Origin: Robertkochia solimangrovi | GTDB lineage: Bacteria; Bacteroidota; Bacteroidia; Flavobacteriales; Flavobacteriaceae | Direction: 5' to 3' | Assembly: GCF_007279655.1 (NCBI RefSeq) | Contig: NZ_QKWN01000009.1 | Coordinates: 1-64,000, forward strand | Length of the DNA stretch: 64,000 nucleotides | In this document: one piece after another, positions 55,207 through 62,959 of the stretch | Position numbering within the stretch: the first letter of the stretch is position 1 | How the letters are laid out: each line of letters opens with the position of its first letter | The notes under the pieces: model-generated | What the model saw: the letters and a program-made list of their open reading frames with translations, nothing else | Told to the model about the DNA's origin: nothing | Databases searched by the model: none | Position numbers and translations under genes: made by a program

Positions 55207-56025
55207 TTGAATCAAAATTTACCTGAATATTACGTTTACGTTTACATTGACCCAAGAAATTTTGAGGAATTTTATTTTGGTAAGGGAAAAGGAAATAGAA
55301 AATCTACCCATTTAACGGACTCTTCAGATACAGAAAAAACTAAAAGAATTAAAGACATCCAAAAGGCAGGTTTAAATCCAATTATAAAAGTAATTGCAAA
55401 AGACTTGACTGAAAAACAAGCATTCTTAATTGAAAAAACACTCATTTGGAAATTAGGGAAAAATTTGACCAACTTATCTTCAGGACATTTCGCAGAAAAG
55501 TTTAGACCACACGATACTTTACACCTTGATTTAGCTCACTTTGATTTCAAAAACGGGCTTTATTACATAAATGTTGGAGAGGGAATTCACAGATGTTGGG
55601 AAGACTGTAAAAGGTATGGTTTTCTGTCCGCCGGACAACACCCAAAATATAGCGACCCAATAAAAACATTAGAAGAAGGAGATTTAGTTGCAGCATATTT
55701 GAAAGGTTATGGATATGTAGGAATTGGTAGAGTTGCCAAAAAAGCTGTTAGAGTAAATGAGTTTAAAATTGACAACCGACTTTTAAGCAGTTATGACCTA
55801 AAAGTTTTAGACATTTATGACAATAGTCATAACGAAAACTCTGAATTTCCAGTTAAAATCGATTGGATAAAAACAGTTGACAAAAAAGATGCAAAATGGA
55901 AATCCAAAAACGGACTTTTTTCTTCACAATTAATCAAAGCTTCTTTGCAAGGACAACCAAAAACAATTGAGTTCTTGGAAAAAGAATTTGAATTAAATTT
56001 TAAAGAATTAATGTTAATGGAATAA
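55207..56025 (+). CDS. GIY-YIG nuclease domain fused to a PUA/EVE-like domain (cassette gene)
   Basis: A 272-residue cytoplasmic protein starting at TTG 55207. Residues 8-98 fit a LEM-3-like GIY-YIG nuclease: YVYVYIDPRNFEEFYFGKGKG, then a Glu in LIEKTLIWKLG. Residues about 118-210 (YYINVGEGIHRCWEDCKRYG, GDLVAAYLKGYGYVGIGRV) resemble a PUA/EVE-type fold, a class that in other nucleases reads modified bases. The combination suggests modification-dependent DNA cleavage, that is, an antiphage role, but this is inference. Its head and tail are complementary. Confidence 0.65.
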   Translation: MNQNLPEYYVYVYIDPRNFEEFYFGKGKGNRKSTHLTDSSDTEKTKRIKDIQKAGLNPIIKVIAKDLTEKQAFLIEKTLIWKLGKNLTNLSSGHFAEKFRPHDTLHLDLAHFDFKNGLYYINVGEGIHRCWEDCKRYGFLSAGQHPKYSDPIKTLEEGDLVAAYLKGYGYVGIGRVAKKAVRVNEFKIDNRLLSSYDLKVLDIYDNSHNENSEFPVKIDWIKTVDKKDAKWKSKNGLFSSQLIKASLQGQPKTIEFLEKEFELNFKELMLME

Positions 56026-56337
56026 AGCCAGTTGCCAACAATGTATCCTATGAAAAGCATTAGTCGCTTTCTCCAAAGTTAATATTTTAATTTTCAACTA
56101 CTTCATCATCTTTTTTTTAAGCGTGTTGATTTATGGATGAAGCTTTGATTCATCTTTAAATCAATACTATTTAACTTGCTCAGCATCCTATATGTGATCA
56201 ATTCAATTTGAGTGTCACCGGCATCTGTATGATTATAAGTTATAATTGATCTGGTCAATTGCTAACCGATGTCATCTACACGGATAGTCAGCTACATTGT
56301 TTTGTGTTCCAGGTGATTTTATGAAGTTTAATGTTAA

Positions 56338-56400
56338 TCCCCAATTTAACATATTGCAATCCGTAAATATTTCTATGGAATTTATATTTTGTGGGATATA
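56338..56400. repeat. Repeat C, copy 2
   Basis: Match to 51133-51196. Here it runs into a recombinase remnant rather than a DUF6090 gene. The 56026-56337 segment shows no gene. Confidence 0.65.
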
Positions 56401-56404
56401 AGGA

Positions 56405-56611
56405 ATAGCTGTTCTAAGTTCGGGAATTCTGAAAAAGATTACGCTTCACACGCTAAGACTCCGTTTTGCTATACATTTTTTAGAAAGTGGAACCGATATC
56501 CGTTATATCCAAGAACTTTTGGGACTCAATAATCCTAAGATCACCATGATCTATACCCACGTAGCCGAAAATGCAATAAAAAATATCTCCAACCCATTTG
56601 AAGGCCTTTAA
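56405..56611 (+). pseudogene. C-terminal remnant of a XerC/D-like tyrosine recombinase
   Basis: About 66 codons read SGILKKITLHTLR, RFAIHFLESGTDIRYIQELL, then GLNNPKITMIYTHVAENAIK and a stop at 56609. The HxxR box (HTLR) and the nucleophile Tyr (MIYTHV) are present. The second conserved His, normally in LLGH, is Leu, and the N-terminal two thirds are missing. It is a decayed integrase, not active. Confidence 0.8.
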
Positions 56612-56768
56612 TTATATTTACATTGCACACTGAGAAAATATAATATGGAAACTATACTGAAAAATAACTTGCAAAACGTGGGTATTGCCAACCAAATGGG
56701 CGGTATATGCCCAATAAAGTTCAGCATATAATCAAGTTGTCTGAATGCTGAAAAACGAACACCAAACA

Positions 56769-58079
56769 ATGAATAAAATTATTACGTTCTTAACCATTGC
56801 CTTAATCTTTACAAGTTGTCAAACCCAAAAACAAAGTTCGAATATTGTTACGTCAGATATAAAAAACTTTTGGGAAGCCTACGATAAAATTACTTCGACA
56901 CAAGATTCGATTTTGCAAAACAAATATCTCGACAGTCTGTATCTTAAAAAAGGAACTGAAGGATTAATAGCAATCCGACGAGCAAGAAATTATACGTCCC
57001 AAGAGTACATTTCTGCAATCAATAATTATCCTAAATTTTGGACTTCAATTAGAGAAAATACGTTGAAAGCAGACCAATACAGTTCCGAATTGGAGAAAGG
57101 AATTAAAAACTTAAAAGAAATTTACCCCAACATAAAACCTGCTAAAATATATTTTACGATTGGCGCTTTAAGAACAAACGGTACCACTTTAGACAGTTTA
57201 GTTCTAATTGGTTCGGAATTGGCTCTGGCAGATAAGGAAACACCAACAAATGAATTTCCTGAAAATCTATCACATTTACGGAATTATTTTGATTCTGAAC
57301 CCAGCAAGAACATTGTATTCTTAAATATTCACGAATACGTTCACACACAACAAAAAACAACTATTGGAAATAGCTTATTAGCACAAACTGTTTTGGAAGG
57401 CGTTGCAGAGTTCGTTGCTGAAAAGGCATTGGAAACAAAGTCGCCAAACCCGCAAATTGAATTTGGCAGAAATAACGATGCTAAAATTAAAGCCAAATTT
57501 GAATTGGAAATATTCTCACCAAATCTATACAACTGGATTTGGAACAGTTCGGATAATGAGTTTGGAATGCGTGATTTGGCATACTACGTTGGTTATAGGA
57601 TTTGTGAAGATTATTACAACATATCAACGGACAAACAACAAGCAATTGAGGAAATGATAGAACTTGATTACAATAATGAACGTGAAATAATCAAATTTGT
57701 AGAAAAATCAGAGTATTTTGGCAAACCTTTAAACTCATATAAAGAAGTATTTGAAAAAAGCAGACCTAAAGTTGAAAGTGTAGATAATATTCAAAACAAA
57801 AGCACCAACGTACCAACAAACATTGATGTATTGACAATTCATTTTTCTCAAAAAATGGATTCACGTTTTCGTAATTTTCAATTAGGTCCTCTTGGAGAAG
57901 AAAATGTTATTAGAATTAAAGATTTTCAAGGTTTTTCAGAAGACAGAAAATCCGTAAGTTTTGGCATAGAAAAATTAGAGCCATCAAAAAAATATCAAAT
58001 AGTTGTTGGTTCTGGATTTAGAAATACGGAAGGAATTCCTTTAATCCCGTATTTGATTGAATTTAAGACGACTGAATAA
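56769..58079 (+). CDS. DUF2268-like zinc-protease lipoprotein with Ig-like domain (cassette gene)
   Basis: A 436-residue lipoprotein (FTSCQT lipobox). A gluzincin-type site is visible: HEYVH at about 188-192 and a candidate third ligand Glu in LEGVAEFVAE about 20 residues on. This resembles DUF2268-type predicted proteases. The C-terminus (about 335-436; NVPTNIDVLTIHFSQKM) looks like a SbsA-type Ig domain. I use the ATG at 56769, which starts the signal peptide. An upstream in-frame ATG at 56745 overlaps the cassette head. Confidence 0.75.
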   Translation: MNKIITFLTIALIFTSCQTQKQSSNIVTSDIKNFWEAYDKITSTQDSILQNKYLDSLYLKKGTEGLIAIRRARNYTSQEYISAINNYPKFWTSIRENTLKADQYSSELEKGIKNLKEIYPNIKPAKIYFTIGALRTNGTTLDSLVLIGSELALADKETPTNEFPENLSHLRNYFDSEPSKNIVFLNIHEYVHTQQKTTIGNSLLAQTVLEGVAEFVAEKALETKSPNPQIEFGRNNDAKIKAKFELEIFSPNLYNWIWNSSDNEFGMRDLAYYVGYRICEDYYNISTDKQQAIEEMIELDYNNEREIIKFVEKSEYFGKPLNSYKEVFEKSRPKVESVDNIQNKSTNVPTNIDVLTIHFSQKMDSRFRNFQLGPLGEENVIRIKDFQGFSEDRKSVSFGIEKLEPSKKYQIVVGSGFRNTEGIPLIPYLIEFKTTE

Positions 58080-58097
58080 TAAAAGCCTGCACACAAT

Positions 58098-58400
58098 AAC
58101 CATGTCTTCGAGTGATCGGTACGGCCAAACATGAAGATCCCGATTTCTGTCGGGATTGACTGAACCGGATTTTGGTGTCATTCTACTACTTTTTGACTTT
58201 CTATGGGCATTAGCTTTGTGTTGAAGGGGTGTTTTTCAGGAACTGCTACTATATACTTATCTGTAACTTGCAGTCCCCAACAATTATTTTAATATTTTCT
58301 TACTTTAATTGGTGAATAGGAATCTAGCCAGAAGTTAGCACAGTTTTCGAACCGTATAGGCAATGGCTCATACACCGGAGCGTTGTGAACCATTATGAAA
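58098..58400. repeat. Repeat A, copy 2 (long form)
   Basis: Contains the hairpin ATCCCGATTTCTGTCGGGAT (58138-58157) and the same downstream 130 bases as copy 1. It ends in a head-like sequence (GAGCGTTGTGAACC) followed by a 26-codon frame from the ATG at 58395 that may be all that is left of a lost cassette gene. 58401-58512 holds nothing else. Confidence 0.75.
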
Positions 58401-58512
58401 TTTCCCTTGACAATTATAGGACAAATGAAATGTCACATAAATGTCTATTCAAAGTCACCCGCCTATTTCCACTAAAAATATATTTTGGACCTCTAATTAA
58501 AATTGTAGCGAC

Positions 58513-59085
58513 ATGAATTTAATTGTAAATAAAATCATCGAATTAAGGAAAAAACAAGGTCTTACTCAAGAAGAGTTGGCTGAGAAATCGAATGTCAACC
58601 TAAGAACTATTCAACGAATGGAAAATAACCAAAATGAACCTCGAGGTAATACATTGAAACTAATTTGTAAAGCATTAGAAATTGATATAACAGAATTAGC
58701 CGAAAATAACATTATGGATAAAAGGAAAAATACAGGTGCCAGAATAATCGAATGGCTATTTCTTTTAATCCTCAATTTCATTTTAATGGGTATTATCGGA
58801 TTTCTGACCCTCGATTCTAATGCGAATTGGAATAGCTTATTTGGTGGCATTTTAGTAAGTATTCTACTCCCATTTTTCATCGTATACTGGACACAAAAAA
58901 TGACAGGAACTGAAAGACTGGTTAAGTTTGGTTTGGGCTACCTATTTTACTTTCTGTTTATATATTATCTGCATGGATTTATTATTGGATTTAAAACGGG
59001 ACTATTTCCATGTTTATTCTTATCCTTAACGGTACTTTATTTTGGTGAAAAATTAATTAAAAGGAAAACAAACGTTGCAAAATAA
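58513..59085 (+). CDS. XRE-family regulator with C-terminal membrane domain (cassette gene)
   Basis: A 190-residue protein. Residues 1-62 form a Cro/CI-type helix-turn-helix (LRKKQGLTQEELAEKSNVNL, RTIQRMENNQNEPR). Residues about 75-185 contain four hydrophobic helices. A DNA-binding domain fused to a membrane part implies a membrane-tethered regulator. Target and signal are unknown. It is flanked by copies of repeat A on both sides. Confidence 0.8.
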   Translation: MNLIVNKIIELRKKQGLTQEELAEKSNVNLRTIQRMENNQNEPRGNTLKLICKALEIDITELAENNIMDKRKNTGARIIEWLFLLILNFILMGIIGFLTLDSNANWNSLFGGILVSILLPFFIVYWTQKMTGTERLVKFGLGYLFYFLFIYYLHGFIIGFKTGLFPCLFLSLTVLYFGEKLIKRKTNVAK

Positions 59086-59088
59086 CTA

Positions 59089-59230
59089 AGTCTTCACATA
59101 GTCTTTACGGCCAAACATGAAGATCCCGGTTTCTGTCGGGATTGACTGAACCGGATTTTGATGTCATTCTACTACTTTTTGACTTTCTATGGGGATTGGT
59201 TTGTGTTGGTAGGTTGTTTTTAAGGAACAT
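59089..59230. repeat. Repeat A, copy 3 (short form)
   Basis: Begins AAGTCTTCACATAG and has the hairpin ATCCCGGTTTCTGTCGGGAT. It is interrupted after about 140 bases by a transposase fragment. Confidence 0.75.
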
Positions 59231-59244
59231 GACATACTGTTAAA

Positions 59245-59589
59245 GGAGCATATAAGGCAGGACATTTAGTCAAACACTATAAAAACAGACAGGCCTGCAA
59301 AAACTGTCATCTCAGAGTACTCTGTACCAGAAACAAAAATGGTCACTTCATTGAAAGATCGATTTATCAGGAAGACCTTGACAGCAACCAACAAAGGGTT
59401 TTGAATAACCCGGAATATTATAGACTAAGGCAACAAATTACTGAACACCAGTTTGGAACATTAAAAAGACAATGGGATTTTAGTTCCACCTTGGTAAAGG
59501 GGAAATAACACGCACTTACTGAAGTAAAACTTATCATGATGTGCTATAATCTTAAAAGACTTTTAGCTTTTGGGGACCACAAAGAATAA
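59245..59589 (+). mobile_element. Degraded IS1182-family transposase, C-terminal fragment
   Basis: The frame reads ACKNCHLRVLCTR (zinc-ribbon-like Cys pattern), then LNNPEYYRLRQQITEHQFGT and LKRQWDF, the closing part of IS1182-type DDE transposases. A TAA at 59506-59508 interrupts it; the same frame then continues HALTEVKLIMMCYNLKRLL to 59589. The front of the gene and any inverted repeats are missing, so the element is dead. 59590-59689 holds nothing recognisable. Confidence 0.75.
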
Positions 59590-59689
59590 AAGAAAGGTTC
59601 AAAGATCTTTTCCTTGAAAATACAGCTATAAATAAGTCAATTAAGCACATTTTAAGCACTCTAAACGTTTTGAAAAATATAGACAGTGT

Positions 59690-59803
59690 AGAAAGAAAAT
59701 TCTTTAAAACGTTTGCAATACTTCCTTAAATCCAAACGAAACACTTATTTTTAGTCCAAAATGAGGTTGCTGCGCAGACTCCCGTTACCACCAATTTGAG
59801 AAA
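59690..59803. repeat. Repeat B, copy 1 (cassette head block)
   Basis: About 110 bases ending GAGGTTGCTGCGCAGACTCC-CGTTACC...TTTGAG directly at the start codon of the next gene. It matches 61268-61378 at roughly 85 percent by eye. Confidence 0.75.
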
Positions 59804-60976
59804 ATGACGAAGCTGAAATTCATATATCTTATTTTTATTCCACTAATTTTAGGTTGTGAAACCGAGAAAAAAAGCACCGAAAATAATCTAATCGGAGAAT
59901 GGAGTAAAATTGAAAAAGTAGAGGATAATGATTATCCACCACCACCACCAGGTTTTAACAGACCTTTTGGTATTGGATTTACAGAAGATAAAATTGAATT
60001 TTTTAATGGATTTCAAAGATATGACCAAGATTCGGTTACAGGAAAACGACAACTGAATTACAAAGGAACATTTACTGACTATAAAGTTAAAAACGATAGT
60101 ATTTTTGTTCTAAATCCATTTAATGAAAATTGGGATTTTAAATGGAGAATAAAGAAACAATTAACTGATACTTTAATTCTTACAAGAAATGACTCAACTT
60201 TCATAAAACTTCAAAGAATAAAAGAGAAAAAAAGCAACTCATTTGACCAAATTATATTCTCAAGTTCTGGTTGTTATGGTTCTTGCCCAATAATCGACAT
60301 TTCAATAAATAATAACAACAAAATATATTTTCAGGGAGAAGGCTATGTAAAACCATTAGGGTTTTATGAATCCATAATTGATAGTATTAAGACTGATTAT
60401 ATATTTTCAAAGTTTGCAAAAGCAAATATTGAGAGCTTAAAAAGTGATTACGCAGTTGGACACACAGATGACGAAAGTATTACAATAACATTTGTTAAAA
60501 ATGGGCAAATAATCAAAACGATTCACGATTATGGAAATGCAGGTCCAAAAGAATTAATTTGGGCATATGTTCCTATTCAAAATTTATACACACAAGTTGA
60601 ACTTGATAGTTTAGCAAATGACGAACCATTTTACCCAAAACTTCATTACTATACTTTCGAAAAAGATTCACAAATATTACGATTAGAAAAATCAGAAAGC
60701 TTCTTTTTATGGACAGAAATAAAAGACTCTAAAATAGTTAACACAAAATTTGATTCTAAATATAACATAGGCCTTAGAGGTAACTACACATATTGGGGAG
60801 CTGACCCAAACGAAAAAAGAAAACACCAATATGAATTGGATAAAATTGAATCAGATGGCAAATTATTTAAGTTTTCATTTAAAGACCAAAAATCAATAAC
60901 ATATGATTTAGGATACAACTTTATTAAAAGGAATTTTAAAGAATCTGATTTTAAGAAAAAAACGAAATACGATTAA
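59804..60976 (+). CDS. DUF6438-containing lipoprotein (cassette gene)
   Basis: A 390-residue lipoprotein (LILGCE lipobox). Residues about 30-140 look like a lipocalin-type small beta-barrel (NLIGEWSKIEK). From about 148 the DUF6438 pattern appears: IIFSSSGCYGSCPIIDISI with its two Cys, then FAKANIESLKSDYAVGHTDD. Function unknown. Head (GTTACCACCAATTT) and tail (AAACTGGTGGTAATAAC) are complementary. Confidence 0.75.
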   Translation: MTKLKFIYLIFIPLILGCETEKKSTENNLIGEWSKIEKVEDNDYPPPPPGFNRPFGIGFTEDKIEFFNGFQRYDQDSVTGKRQLNYKGTFTDYKVKNDSIFVLNPFNENWDFKWRIKKQLTDTLILTRNDSTFIKLQRIKEKKSNSFDQIIFSSSGCYGSCPIIDISINNNNKIYFQGEGYVKPLGFYESIIDSIKTDYIFSKFAKANIESLKSDYAVGHTDDESITITFVKNGQIIKTIHDYGNAGPKELIWAYVPIQNLYTQVELDSLANDEPFYPKLHYYTFEKDSQILRLEKSESFFLWTEIKDSKIVNTKFDSKYNIGLRGNYTYWGADPNEKRKHQYELDKIESDGKLFKFSFKDQKSITYDLGYNFIKRNFKESDFKKKTKYD

Positions 60977-60990
60977 AAAACTGGTGGTAA

Positions 60991-61135
60991 TAACTAAGTC
61001 TTCGTGTGGTCGTTACGGCCAAACATGAAGATCCCGATTTCTGTCGGGATTGACTGAACCGGGTTCTGGTGTCTTTCGATTACTTTTTGACTTTCTATGG
61101 GGATTGCTTTATTTTGGAGGGTTGTTTTTCAGGAA
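60991..61135. repeat. Repeat A, copy 4 (short form)
   Basis: Begins TAACTAAGTCTTCGTGTGG, with the hairpin ATCCCGATTTCTGTCGGGAT at 61031-61050. With repeat B copy 2 it fills the 399-base gap between two cassette genes; 61136-61267 contains no gene. Confidence 0.75.
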
Positions 61136-61267
61136 TCTAGAGAACTGTTATTGGAGCATTTTTTTATAGTTGGTCTCGTATACGGCGGTTCTAAATTGAT
61201 TTTTACCCTTATAGTATGTTAGTATACTTAGTTATTAAATACCCCCATTTATTAAAAACAGATGCTA

Positions 61268-61378
61268 TCAGAAAGAAAATTCATTAAAACGTCTGTAATA
61301 CTCCCTTAAATCCAGACGAAACACTTATTTTTAATCTAAAACGAGGTTGCTGCGCAGTCTCTCGTTACCTGCAAGTTG
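61268..61378. repeat. Repeat B, copy 2 (cassette head block)
   Basis: Match to 59690-59803. It ends CTCGTTACCTGCAAGTTGAG, and the TTG of that motif is the start codon of the next gene. Confidence 0.75.
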
Positions 61379-61840
61379 AGAAAGATCGTAACTGACATAA
61401 CAGATAGAACAATAAACTTTGTGGAATTTGATACCACAAAAAATTGGATTTCGGATTTTCCTACCGACCATTGGTGTCTGATTATAATTGCGGACGAAAA
61501 ACATACATATTACTTTGATGAAATAATAAGAAAATCAATTGACCGAAATGTTGGTTATATATGTGGAGTTGGAAAACAAGCTGACTTGATCCATGATATG
61601 GCTGACGAGGAAATTGAATTTCGTGATGTTGATATTGACGACTATTATCTGCCAAATCACGTAATAATGACTGTTGGAGAGGAAGATTTTGAAAACGGAA
61701 TTTGGTTCGGACTAAATCTTACCTTTAATTACGAAACAGATATTGACGAAATTATAATTATTGATATGACTAAAAAAGCGTTTGGCAAAATAACCGAACT
61801 CATTGAAAAATTAGAAAACGGATATTTGCCGACGGAATAG
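61376..61840 (+). CDS. DUF7684-like small acidic protein (cassette gene), TTG start
   Basis: A 154-residue cytoplasmic protein with an acidic C-terminal half. The pattern WCLIIIADEKHTYYFDEIIR, ICGVGKQADLIHD and later MTVGEEDFENGIWFGLN resembles DUF7684-type proteins, often small genes of accessory regions. Start TTG at 61376 lies in the head motif; no ATG is close. The sequence after its stop does not complement its head, unlike the other cassettes, so the tail may have been replaced. Confidence 0.55.
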   Translation: MRKIVTDITDRTINFVEFDTTKNWISDFPTDHWCLIIIADEKHTYYFDEIIRKSIDRNVGYICGVGKQADLIHDMADEEIEFRDVDIDDYYLPNHVIMTVGEEDFENGIWFGLNLTFNYETDIDEIIIIDMTKKAFGKITELIEKLENGYLPTE

Positions 61841-61902
61841 AAAACCAATATGTTACTACAGCCCCTTAGAAAAGCATTATTCGCTTACTAGAAATTTAAA
61901 AC

Positions 61903-62483
61903 CTACTTTATAACAACCTTCCCATTCTTCCCTTCAATCCGCTTCATCAAATTATCCATATCTTAACTGATCTTGGTATCAATCACCCTAGCATAGATTT
62001 GTGTGGTAGAGAGCTTCGTATGTCCCAGTAGCTTTGAAACCGTTTCAATTGGCACTCCGTTGGTAAGCATCACCGTAGTTGCAAAAGTGTGCCTGGCTAC
62101 ATGAAAGGTCAGGTGTTTCCTGATGCTGTAGAATTCCGCAATTTCTCGGATGTATTCATTGGTCTTTTGATTGGAACAGATGGGGAGTATTTTTCCGTTT
62201 ATTGCATTTTCCGGACTGTCCAGATATTTTTCCAGAATCTCCCAGGTTTTGGGTAGGAGGGGGATCTTTACCAGTTCTTGGGTCTTTTCTCTTTTGGTGA
62301 ATAACCAGATTCTGTTGTCGATACCTCGTATCAGGTAGTCTTTGGTGAGTTCTTTAGCATCTACATAAGACAAGCCGGTATAACAGGAAAAAAGAAAACA
62401 ATCCTTGATGCGTTCCAGTCGGTCGATTTTGAATTCTGTGGTTTCAATGATTTCCAGTTCCCGTTGGGTTAAATAGGGGCGGT
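61903..62483 (-). pseudogene. Tyrosine recombinase/integrase remnant with premature stop
   Basis: The minus strand reads from YDRPYLTQRELEIIE through CFLFSCYTGLSYVDAKELT (first catalytic region, without a clear Arg), HVARHTFATTVMLTNG (HxxR), LLGHTKLSTTQIYARV (His and nucleophile Tyr) to a stop at 61963-61965. Beyond that stop the frame continues DMDNLMKRIEGKNGKVVIK to 61903, the usual end of such enzymes, so the stop is a nonsense mutation. The N-terminal SAM-like domain and start are missing. This is the Bacteroidota conjugative-element type of integrase. Confidence 0.8.
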
Positions 62484-62693
62484 CGTATTATGGTATTTCA
62501 TTACCCCGTTATTTACCCATTTCAGGCGTTTATTTTCTTCGAACGTATTTGATAGGAGTAGGGTGTCAAACAAGCCACAGGACCATTTAAAATCCCTTGT
62601 TTTGACTTCACTTAAGGATAGGGTAAAAAGGCAAAACAAGAGATGCTTGGAGATTACTCGCTTCACTCGTGATCCTGTAGTGGGGGCTTTTCT

Positions 62694-62723
62694 TGGTCGG
62701 GGTGGCAGGACTCTCGCCATGCC
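62694..62723 (-). other. tRNA 3'-end-like sequence, candidate attachment-site scar
   Basis: On the minus strand GGCATGG-CGAGAG-TCCTGCC is followed by ACCCCGACCA. This has the look of a T-arm with stem and 7-base loop, acceptor strand and CCA end of a tRNA, but the rest of a tRNA is absent. It lies about 210 bases upstream of the integrase remnant, the usual order at tRNA-targeting islands. The surrounding minus-strand frame (62469-62777) looks non-coding. Confidence 0.35.
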
Positions 62724-62842
62724 TTGAAACCCCTTATTATTACTAGGCTTTACACGAATTCTTCTTGTTGAACTCACGATTAACTCACAAAATGATCAGA
62801 ACGTATAAAAGTTGCTTGAAACTTTGTACTTTTTAAAGGTAA

Positions 62843-62959
62843 ATATATGAAAATGGAAAAATAGAACAACAAGGTTATTATCAAGATAATAAAAGAATTG
62901 GAAAATGGATATTATTTAATGAGGATGGTGATTTTATTCAAACTTTAAAGTTTGAATAA
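62843..62959 (+). pseudogene. C-terminal remnant of a MORN/YwqK-like repeat protein
   Basis: About 38 codons read ENGKIEQQGYYQDNKRIGKW, then ILFNEDGDFIQTLKFE and a stop. This is the repeat pattern of YwqK-type (MORN-like) proteins. The frame is closed by a stop at 62840, so only the tail of the gene survives. Confidence 0.6.

Larger units (their letters stand above)
52187..61378. mobile_element. Integron-like gene-cassette array without an integrase
   Basis: At least eight short genes lie in one direction between repeated intergenic blocks. Before each gene stands a GTT-like triplet, seven variable bases and a motif near AATTTGARAAA. After the stop of the same gene stands the complement of those bases plus AAC or AAT. 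Pairs seen: GTT-GTACCTA (53967) with TAGGCAC-AAC (54460); ATT-GGCATTA (54470) with TAATGCC-AAT (55027); GCT-GGCAACA (55176) with AGTTGCC-AAC (56030); GTT-ACCACCA (59784) with TGGTGGT-AAT (60982); and weaker pairs for the genes at 52206, 53242, 56745 and 58513. Known integron attC sites have conserved AAC/GTT triplets, and arrays lacking an integrase are known. The exact cut site and enzyme here are inferred, not seen. Confidence 0.6.

Noticed and set aside
56405-56611. Functional integron integrase or phage integrase
   Set aside because: Only a C-terminal third is present and a catalytic His is lost.
52928-61135. CRISPR array
   Set aside because: The repeats are 110-300 bases long, diverged, and separated by genes, with no cas genes.
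52187-61378. Canonical integron attC sites (RYYYAAC / GTTRRRY)
   Set aside because: The triplets fit, but the adjacent bases often break the RRRY rule (for example GTTACCA), so I report an integron-like rather than a canonical array.
62469-62777. Minus-strand reading frame of 102 residues right of the integrase remnant
   Set aside because: Its sequence is low in structure, overlaps the tRNA-like segment and matches no family; it looks like a chance frame.
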